Source: JBFWVR01 sp050246635 (GTDB lineage: Bacteria; Acidobacteriota; Vicinamibacteria; Vicinamibacterales; UBA2999). From it: a DNA stretch of 64,000 bases. Positions 58,515 to 64,000 of this stretch are shown piece by piece. Under the pieces are notes generated by a model. It was given only the letters and a program-made list of their open reading frames with translations, was not told where the DNA came from and did no database searches. How positions within the stretch are numbered: position 1 is the first letter of the stretch; the number at the start of each line of letters is the position of its first letter. A program made the position numbers and the translations under genes. The stretch lies in NCBI GenBank assembly GCA_050246635.1, contig JBFWVR010000001.1, forward strand, positions 248,001 to 312,000, in the 5' to 3' direction.

Positions 58515-59768
58515 ATGCGAACCCCCCGTGTCCCGATTGTGATGTTGGTGTGCGCGCTGGCCGCAATGCCGGTCCTTGCGCAGAGGCCGTCGCAGGAACA
58601 GAAGTCGTCGCGTGACCAGAAGGCGTCCCACGACGAGACGGACAAGAAGTCGTCCCGCGACGACCGGGACGACGACCGGCGCGATCACACGTCGTCGCCG
58701 AAGCAGTTGACCGTGCTGGCCGCCACCACCGACGCCAACAACACGCTGCTGACGATCGCGGGCGAGGACTTCGGGAGGCGCCAGCCGGCGGTCTTCCTCA
58801 GTGGCGTCCCACTGCAGGTGACCACCTACACGGACACCGAGATCGTGGCCCTCGTCGGCGACTTCGTGCCCGGCACCTACCGGCTGGTGGTGTCACGTGG
58901 CCGGTCACGAACGGATGTCGGCTGGCTCGACGTCACGATCGGCGCGGTGGGACCCCAGGGACCGGTGGGACCAATGGGCCTGCAGGGGGCGACTGGCCCG
59001 ATGGGCCCGATGGGCCCGATGGGGCTCGTCGGCCCGCAGGGCGACACTGGTCCGGAGGGCCCGCGTGGCGACCCGGGCGTGATCATCCTGCAGGGCACGC
59101 AAGGTCCCGCGGGGCCGGAAGGACCGGAAGGGCCGGCCGGGCCTGCAGGGCCCACGGGTCCGATGGGTCCCGCAGGGGCGGCGGGTGCGCCGGGCGCCGC
59201 CGGGCCGCAGGGGCCGATCGGGCCGGCAGGACCCGCGGGTGATCCGGGACCGCAAGGGCTCCCGGGGGCCACGGGCCCTGTGGGGCCTCAGGGGCCGACC
59301 GGCCCGGCCGGGCCCGCCGGGGATCCCGGACCGCAGGGGCTGCCGGGCGCGACCGGTCCTGCCGGAGCGCAGGGCCCGACTGGCCCTGCCGGGCCCGCCG
59401 GTGATCCGGGGCCGCAGGGACTGCCCGGTCCGACCGGCCCTGCCGGCGCCCAGGGGCCCGCGGGCCCGCAGGGGCCCGCAGGGGCCACAGGCCCGGCTGG
59501 CGCGACGGGGCCCCAGGGCCCCATGGGACCGATCGGGCCGCAGGGCCCGGCGGGCACGCCCGATGCGGCCGTGGTCAGCTCGATGCTCGCCGGAGCAACG
59601 GTCGAGTACGGGTCGTGCGCGGCGGTGGCCCTGAGCTCGCAGGCGAACGCGTGGAACGTCTGTCCCGCGAACACGGTCATCGTGGGCCTGTACCGCACGG
59701 CGTCCCAAGATCTCTCGGGCCTGGCTTACGCGCGGTGCTGCACCATCGCGCTGAAGCCGCAGCAGTAG
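58515..59768 (+). CDS. Collagen-like exported protein with IPT-type head (first of a pair)
   Basis: A 417-residue protein: signal peptide (PIVMLVCALAAMPVLAQ), a highly charged Arg/Asp/Lys/Ser segment (residues 24-60), and an IPT/TIG-like beta domain (residues about 65-150, LTIAGEDFGRRQPAVFLSG, VPGTYRLVVSRG). A collagen-type Gly-x-y triplet stretch follows (about residues 155-350, GPQGP/GPAGP with few interruptions). The C-terminal domain has paired cysteines ending ARCCTIALKPQQ and may act as trimerisation or anchoring unit. A TATACT (58444-58449) and GGAGG before the ATG are visible. Probably surface-exposed. Confidence 0.88.
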   Translation: MRTPRVPIVMLVCALAAMPVLAQRPSQEQKSSRDQKASHDETDKKSSRDDRDDDRRDHTSSPKQLTVLAATTDANNTLLTIAGEDFGRRQPAVFLSGVPLQVTTYTDTEIVALVGDFVPGTYRLVVSRGRSRTDVGWLDVTIGAVGPQGPVGPMGLQGATGPMGPMGPMGLVGPQGDTGPEGPRGDPGVIILQGTQGPAGPEGPEGPAGPAGPTGPMGPAGAAGAPGAAGPQGPIGPAGPAGDPGPQGLPGATGPVGPQGPTGPAGPAGDPGPQGLPGATGPAGAQGPTGPAGPAGDPGPQGLPGPTGPAGAQGPAGPQGPAGATGPAGATGPQGPMGPIGPQGPAGTPDAAVVSSMLAGATVEYGSCAAVALSSQANAWNVCPANTVIVGLYRTASQDLSGLAYARCCTIALKPQQ

Positions 59769-59781
59769 GGAGACGGCCATC

Positions 59782-60813
59782 ATGCATATCTCCCGAACCC
59801 TGGCGCGGGGCCTTGTCTGCGCCCTGCTGACGGCTGCCCCTGTGGCGGCAACCGCGGCGCAGGACGAGGCCATGCGCATCGACCGGGTGGGCACCAACGT
59901 AGGGCTCCGGCTCGCGATGGTGCACGGCGTGAATCTCGGCGACGGCGTGCCCGACGTGTTCCTCGGCAGCGAGCGTCTGCCCGTGCGGTTCGCCACGCCG
60001 ACAGACATCCTGGTGCAGCTCCCCGACGGCTTGACCGATGGCATCTACCGGCTGACGGTCAGCCGTGGTTCCACCGAGGCCGACATCGTCTGGATGGATG
60101 TGCCGCTCAACGCGGCAGAGGACGATCGATCCCTGGGGCTTCCTGGTGCACCTGGACCGGCGGGCCCGGTCGGCCCGATGGGCCCGATCGGACCCATCGG
60201 GCCCGTGGGCCCGGCGGGACCGGACGGAGTGGCCGGGGCGCCAGGGCCCGTCGGCGCCGCGGGCGCACAGGGGCCGAAGGGCCCGCAGGGCCCGGCGGGC
60301 GCGGCTGGCGTCCCCGGGGCGCCCGGACCGATCGGGGTCGCGGGCGCACAGGGACCCAAGGGCCCGCAGGGCCCGGCGGGACCCGATGGCGTGGTCGGGG
60401 CGCCCGGCCCAACCGGTGTCGCGGGGCTGCAGGGGCCGAAGGGGCTGCAGGGACCAGCGGGCGCGGACGGCGTGCCGGGACCGACCGGGCCGGCCGGGCC
60501 GGCAGGACCGGCCGGTCCTCCTGGGCCGGATGGCCCGGCGGGGCCGGCGGGGGCGACGGGGCCGATGGGACCGATGGGGCCGATGGGCCCGGCCGGGTCC
60601 GTGGACTACTCGACCGTCAGCTCGACGGTGGGGGCCGCCCAGGTCGAGGCCTACGACTGCGTGTCGCAGAACTGGACCGCCTCCTTCGATCGTGAGGGCT
60701 GGAGCGTCTGCAGCGCGAACCAGTTCCTGACGGGGTACTTCAAGAGCGCCGGCAACTATCTCTACAACGTGGAGTACGGCCGCTGCTGCTCGTTGCGCGT
60801 CAAGCAGCAGTAG
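59782..60813 (+). CDS. Collagen-like exported protein (second of a pair)
   Basis: A 343-residue paralogue of the preceding protein, 13 bp downstream and probably co-transcribed. Signal peptide (LVCALLTAAPVAATAA), a short IPT-like head (residues 25-110, GLRLAMVHGVNLGDGVPDVFLGSERLPV), Gly-x-y triplets from about residue 118 to 272 with phased GPKGPQGP blocks, and a C-terminal domain with DCVSQNW, WSVCSANQ and GRCCSLRVKQQ. The shared CC-containing ends suggest that both chains form hetero- or homotrimers. Confidence 0.88.
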   Translation: MHISRTLARGLVCALLTAAPVAATAAQDEAMRIDRVGTNVGLRLAMVHGVNLGDGVPDVFLGSERLPVRFATPTDILVQLPDGLTDGIYRLTVSRGSTEADIVWMDVPLNAAEDDRSLGLPGAPGPAGPVGPMGPIGPIGPVGPAGPDGVAGAPGPVGAAGAQGPKGPQGPAGAAGVPGAPGPIGVAGAQGPKGPQGPAGPDGVVGAPGPTGVAGLQGPKGLQGPAGADGVPGPTGPAGPAGPAGPPGPDGPAGPAGATGPMGPMGPMGPAGSVDYSTVSSTVGAAQVEAYDCVSQNWTASFDREGWSVCSANQFLTGYFKSAGNYLYNVEYGRCCSLRVKQQ

Positions 60814-60829
60814 GGACGTCTAGACACGA

Positions 60830-60865
60830 ACGGGCGGGTCGGCAGCAGCCGGCCCGCCCGTTTCG
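60830..60865 (+). terminator. Intrinsic terminator of the collagen-like operon
   Basis: A 13-bp stem (ACGGGCGGGTCGG and CCGGCCCGCCCGT, one G-T pair), CAGCAG loop, followed by TTCG; 16 bp after the stop. Confidence 0.75.
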
Positions 60866-60886
60866 CATGTACGGCAGCCTGCGTCG

Positions 60887-61393
60887 CTACATGGTCTGTT
60901 CGTCGGCGCTCGGCCCGTAGACGGACGGCACCGGCTGGTCGAGCATCCGGAGGTAGACCGTCATCTGCCCGCGATGGTGCACCAGGTGATTCATCACGAA
61001 GCTGCGGAGCACGGCGGCCTTCGGCATCGTGAAGACTTCCTTGCCGCCCGACTTCAGCGTCCAGGGCGCCAGCAGTTCGGCGTCAGTGCGGCCGCTGAGC
61101 GAGGTCCGCGCTTCCGCGGCCGTCCGGTCGTGCATGGCGAGCACGGCCTCCCGGGTCGCGGGCGACGTATACCCCTCGGGGCGCCTGGCCGTGGCGAGGT
61201 CCAGCTCGCTGTGGCCGACCGTGGCGCCCACCCACTGGGGCAGTTCCGCGAGATGTTCGGCCAGGCGGCCCAGGCTCATGCTCTTCGCGTGCGGCTTCCA
61301 GTCGAACTGGCCGTCCGGCACGCGTTCGAGCACACGGCGGGTGACCGCCATCTCGCGGTCGAACTCAGGGAGGAGGGCGTCGGCGATGCTCAT
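60887..61393 (-). CDS. DinB family protein
   Basis: A 168-residue four-helix DinB/YfiT-like protein: FDREMAVTRRVLERVPDGQFDWKPHAKSMSLGRLAEHLAEL holds the first metal-type His, and VMNHLVHHRGQMTVYLRMLDQPVPSVYGPSADE the HxxxHxxxH-like pair. Members include thiol transferases and metal-binding proteins. Substrate unknown. Starts 18 bp from the divergent GNAT gene. Confidence 0.9.
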   Translation of the reverse strand: MSIADALLPEFDREMAVTRRVLERVPDGQFDWKPHAKSMSLGRLAEHLAELPQWVGATVGHSELDLATARRPEGYTSPATREAVLAMHDRTAAEARTSLSGRTDAELLAPWTLKSGGKEVFTMPKAAVLRSFVMNHLVHHRGQMTVYLRMLDQPVPSVYGPSADEQTM

Positions 61394-61399
61394 GGGCGG

Positions 61400-61405
61400 T
61401 ATGCT
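61400..61405 (+). promoter_or_regulatory. -10-like TATGCT six bases before an ATG
   Basis: TATGCT, then AGCACC, then the ATG of the GNAT gene. The spacing matches the DUF2203 gene and predicts a leaderless transcript. The -35 region is poor. Confidence 0.4.
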
Positions 61406-61411
61406 AGCACC

Positions 61412-61945
61412 ATGACGACGGGGGCCGGTCCGTGGACGCTCCGTAACGGCACCGCCGTCGACATCCGTCCCATCCGGCCGGAGGACGAGGCGGCCATGGT
61501 GGATTTCCACCGGCGGCTCTCCGATCGCTCTGTCTACTATCGGTACTTCAACCTGGCGCGCCTCGATCAGCGCATCCGGCACGAGCGGCTGCAGAGAATC
61601 TGCACCATCGATCCCACGCAGGAAATGGCCCTCGTCGCGGAGCGCCCGGCGACAGGCGGCGCGCCTGCCGCCATCATCGGTGTCGGTCGCCTCACGCGGT
61701 GTCGCCCAGTGGGCGCCGCCGAGGTCGCGCTGCTCGTCGAGGACGCGCAGCAGGGGCAGGGCCTCGGCTGCGAGCTGATGCGACGGCTGATCGCGGTTGC
61801 CCGTGAACAGGGCCTGACCGTGCTCGAGGGCGAGATCATCGCCGAGAACGACGGCATGGTTGCCGTCGCGCGCAAGTGCGGGTTCGCGGTCCGCCCGACC
61901 GTGGAGGACCCGCAGGTGGTGCACGCGCGGCTGGAGCTGACGTAA
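61412..61945 (+). CDS. GNAT acetyltransferase of the Pat/acyl-CoA-synthetase-associated type
   Basis: A 177-residue GNAT resembling the protein-lysine acetyltransferase domain: VDIRPIRPEDEAAMVDFHRRLSDRSVYYRYF at the N-terminus, and the acetyl-CoA loop VEDAQQGQGLGCELMRRLIAVAREQGL near residue 110. Could acetylate proteins, for example acyl-CoA synthetases (inference from family). A 13-bp repeat array follows directly. Confidence 0.88.
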   Translation: MTTGAGPWTLRNGTAVDIRPIRPEDEAAMVDFHRRLSDRSVYYRYFNLARLDQRIRHERLQRICTIDPTQEMALVAERPATGGAPAAIIGVGRLTRCRPVGAAEVALLVEDAQQGQGLGCELMRRLIAVAREQGLTVLEGEIIAENDGMVAVARKCGFAVRPTVEDPQVVHARLELT

Positions 61946-61947
61946 AG

Positions 61948-62223
61948 CACGAAGGTGCCTCACGAGGGTGCGGCACGGAGGTGCGGCACGGAGGTGCCAC
62001 ACGGAGGTGCGGCACGGAGGTGCGGCACGAAGGTGCGGCACGAGGGTGCGGCACGGAGGTGCCACACGGGGGTGCGGCACGGAGGTGCGGCACGAAGGTG
62101 CGGCACGAAGGTGCGGCACGGAGGTGCCACACGGGGGTGCGGCACGGAGGTGCCACACGGAGGTGCGGCACGAGGGTGCGGCACGAGGGTGCGGCACGAG
62201 GGTGCGGCACGAGGGTGCGGCGC
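61948..62223 (+). repeat. 13-bp tandem array, about 21 units
   Basis: Units of the type GGTGCGGCACGGA with variants at three or four positions (GCC/GCG, GAA/GGA/GAG, CAC/CAG), filling the whole gap between the GNAT gene and the DUF4097 gene. The unit contains TGCGGCA/GTGCCGCAC half-palindromes. Open frames through it are low-complexity artefacts. Confidence 0.95.
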
Positions 62224-62224
62224 G

Positions 62225-63595
62225 TCAGCGCGGCTTCGGCGGCTTCGGGGCGGCGTGCGGGCGGATGGTGATGCCGATGCCGCCGAGTTCGTCCGCCAGC
62301 TCCTGACGCGCCCGCTCGAGATCCCGCTCGAGTGCCTCGCGGTCCTCGTCGGTCAGCACGCCGTCCGCCACGCCATCCACGACGCCACCGACAATCTCAC
62401 CGACGAGGCCTGCCGTGGCCTCCATGGCACGACCGATGGCCTCCGGGGCGATTGTCACCGCGATGCCGGCCTTGTCCACGTGGCCCGAGACATCCACGTG
62501 ATCGAACGCATGCTCGAGCGCGTGTTCGAGCGTGCGATCGAGATCCGCCTCCCAGGCGTCACCGGGGGCCGCGGGCGCGGTGCCCGGACGCCCTCGCTCC
62601 TCGCGTCGCCGCTGCCGCTCCTCGGCCTTGCTCCGGACGCGGTTCCGCCCGACGTGGATGTCGCCGCTGAACGACTGCAGTTCGATACGCGCGCTGCCGT
62701 TCCCGAGCGTGAAGTTGAAGCGCTTGCTGCCCTCACGAGTCGACTGCCCGTCGGGCAGCTCGATCGGGAAGTCGGCGGAGAAGTCACCGCGGAAGGAGCG
62801 CACGAACACGATCGCGTTGGCCGCCCCGCCCAGCCCCACGCGGATGTCGCCGTCGTGCGTCGTGAGCCGGTACGTGCCCTGGTCACCGACCGAGCCGTTG
62901 AAGGTGACATCGCCGTTGACGGTCGAGACCTCGAGGCTCGTCGCGCGCGCGTTCTCGATGTCGATGTCGCCGTTGATCGTGTCGGCGAGCACCTCGCCCT
63001 CGATGTCGGCCAGCGAGATGCCCTCGTTCACGGTGCTGGCCTGCACGCGGCCGGTGGTCTTGCGCACGGTGATGGTGCCCTCGACCGACCGGAGGCTCAC
63101 GGTGCCCGAGCCGCCGTTGACGCGGATGTTGCCATGCACGGTCTCCACCGCCACTTCCGCGGTGGTGCCCTCGATGCCCGCCTCGAGGTACGTGCCCGAG
63201 AGGTTCACCGCCATCCACCGCGGCACCGTCAACCGGTAGTCGACGAGGCCGGCCGGCCCGCGCCCGGCGCTGCGGGTCCGGACACGCAGGGTGTTCTCGG
63301 AGGGCTGGATGTCGATCCGTTCGCGATTCGTGTGGGTGGCCTCGACGCGCACGGCGTCACGGTCCCACGCGCGCACGACCACCTCACCGGCGCTGTTCGA
63401 GAGCACGAGGCGCGTGCCACGCGCCACGTCGACGGTCTGGTCCGTCGTCGGCGTGCCAGGCGGCCCACCAGGCCGCGCCTGGATCGGCTCCTGCCCGGGC
63501 GCTTCCGGCGCCTTCCGTTCCTGGGCCGTCGCCGTCGTCAGGGCCAGGGCCGTCATCGCCGCCAGCATCAGTCCCGTGCTCACATACCTGCGCAT
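62225..63595 (-). CDS. Exported DUF4097 family protein
   Basis: A 456-residue protein with a signal peptide (GLMLAAMTALALTTATAQ) and a Pro-rich spacer. The long beta-repeat DUF4097 region (residues about 55-330) has many short GNIRVNGGSGTV, EGTITV and NGDIDIENA turns. A distinctive helical C-terminal tail follows (HALEHAFDHVDVSGHV, then EIVGGVVDGVADGVLTDEDREALERDLERARQEL). Members are surface or periplasmic and unassigned. It lies downstream of a probable anti-sigma gene. Its stop adjoins the 13-bp array. Confidence 0.85.
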   Translation of the reverse strand: MRRYVSTGLMLAAMTALALTTATAQERKAPEAPGQEPIQARPGGPPGTPTTDQTVDVARGTRLVLSNSAGEVVVRAWDRDAVRVEATHTNRERIDIQPSENTLRVRTRSAGRGPAGLVDYRLTVPRWMAVNLSGTYLEAGIEGTTAEVAVETVHGNIRVNGGSGTVSLRSVEGTITVRKTTGRVQASTVNEGISLADIEGEVLADTINGDIDIENARATSLEVSTVNGDVTFNGSVGDQGTYRLTTHDGDIRVGLGGAANAIVFVRSFRGDFSADFPIELPDGQSTREGSKRFNFTLGNGSARIELQSFSGDIHVGRNRVRSKAEERQRRREERGRPGTAPAAPGDAWEADLDRTLEHALEHAFDHVDVSGHVDKAGIAVTIAPEAIGRAMEATAGLVGEIVGGVVDGVADGVLTDEDREALERDLERARQELADELGGIGITIRPHAAPKPPKPR

Positions 63596-63750
63596 CGCGT
63601 TCGTTCCTTGTTCGACTTCCGGGGAGATCTCGGAAGAGGCGTCAGACCCCTTTTTCCGAAGCGCCCGATTCCGAAGAGTCCAAGCCGCCAATGGCCCCAA
63701 TTCTCAGCAACGCCCTTCAATCCTCACGCTGCCATCTGCCATCCGCGTTC

Positions 63751-64000
63751 CTAATTTCCCGCCAGCTCCGTCGCCCGCCGCAGCAGATCCAGCTTGCGCT
63801 GCCGGGCGTCGGCCAGGTGCGAGTTCAGGAACGTATTCGACGGGTCGGAGGCCAGGGCCTCCCGCGCCTGTCCGATGGCCTCGTCGATGGTCCGCAGGTT
63901 GCGCTCGAGCACCAGCACGGTGCGGGGGTCGAGCCGTCCGCGCTCCTCGAGCAGGATGCGCTCGAGGTCGGCCACCGCCGCGTCGTACTGCGCATCGGCG
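63751..64000 (-). CDS. C-terminal end of a probable anti-sigma factor (5' end outside window)
   Basis: The frame is open to the window edge. The visible 80 or so residues (VADLERILLEERGRLDPRTVLVLERNLRTIDEAIGQ, then ALASDPSNTFLNSHLADARQRKLDLLRRATEL) match the helical C-terminal segment of Acidobacterial zf-HC2 anti-sigma proteins encoded upstream of DUF4097 genes. The identification rests on this segment and context. Confidence 0.65.
   Translation of the reverse strand, partial: ADAQYDAAVADLERILLEERGRLDPRTVLVLERNLRTIDEAIGQAREALASDPSNTFLNSHLADARQRKLDLLRRATELAGN

Noticed and set aside
59100..59570. A GC-rich tandem repeat as a non-coding element
   Set aside because: The period is nine and follows Gly-x-y codons of the collagen-like gene, so it is explained by the protein.
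61955..62224. Open frames encoding HEGAARRCGTEVR-type repeats
   Set aside because: They are translations of the 13-bp tandem array; all frames on both strands are open because the unit lacks stop codons. No start context.

Overview
The window is high-GC bacterial DNA. It looks like a chromosome fragment of an Acidobacteriota member, most probably class Vicinamibacteria (subdivision 6). That is inference from gene content: the DUF4175/DUF4159 pair, PadR regulators each translationally coupled to a membrane protein, DUF4097 proteins, a TolB-propeller/Omp85 metallopeptidase, a homodimeric-type pyruvate dehydrogenase E1, BoxB/BoxC, and an exported creatininase-like protein. I saw no rRNA, tRNA, transposase, phage gene or CRISPR array.

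Layout. 1-6 kb: end of a DUF4175-like gene, a DUF4159 gene, a ferritin-like protein, a LON-domain protein and a VWA/MoxR-type AAA pair. 6-13 kb: glycerophosphodiesterase, a Tat-exported flavin amine oxidase with its cytochrome c, a cytochrome c', a PadR/membrane-protein pair, a creatininase-like protein and a family 5 uracil-DNA glycosylase. 12.9-22.3 kb: pyruvate dehydrogenase E1, E2 and E3 and, further on, lipoyl synthase. Between them lie a second PadR/membrane-protein pair, a decayed VapBC-like module and a TonB protein. 22.5-31.9 kb: four-helix-bundle protein, metallo-hydrolase, then an aromatic/acyl-CoA block (TetR, BoxC, BoxB, enoyl-CoA hydratase, 3-hydroxyacyl-CoA dehydrogenase, DUF2203, an exported adhesin-like protein, IclR, 7Fe ferredoxin). 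32-41.5 kb: TPR/aspartic protease, thioesterase, the peptidase/propeller/barrel fusion, ECF sigma, anti-sigma and TlpA genes, fatty-acid desaturase, GNAT. 41.6-51.8 kb: a MacB/Lol-like ABC efflux operon, an SPFH protein with a short ribbon-helix-helix gene, and the SDR/FAD-oxidoreductase/DUF1365/cyclopropane-synthase cluster. 51.9-64 kb: EEP nuclease, transglutaminase-like protein, CusF-SCO1 fusion, DUF72, YheT-like hydrolase, M20 peptidase, two collagen-like proteins, DinB, GNAT, DUF4097 and the end of a probable anti-sigma gene.

The most unusual feature is the intergenic DNA. Many gaps hold short-period tandem arrays of several distinct families: an 8-bp unit like AGATCACG, a 7-bp AGATTGA unit, a 13-bp GGTGCGGCACGGA unit, a 9-bp CCTTCGTGC unit and an 8-bp CACAGATG unit. 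A dispersed double-hairpin REP-like element is also present in about five copies. Arrays run up to start codons and into the 3' ends of genes. A second theme is regulatory: several regulator genes have near-consensus sigma-70 promoters 6-10 nt from the start codon with palindromic operators inside them, which predicts leaderless, self-controlled transcripts. Three near-identical TetR-type palindromes tie the TetR/box promoter, the IclR promoter and the cytochrome c region together.
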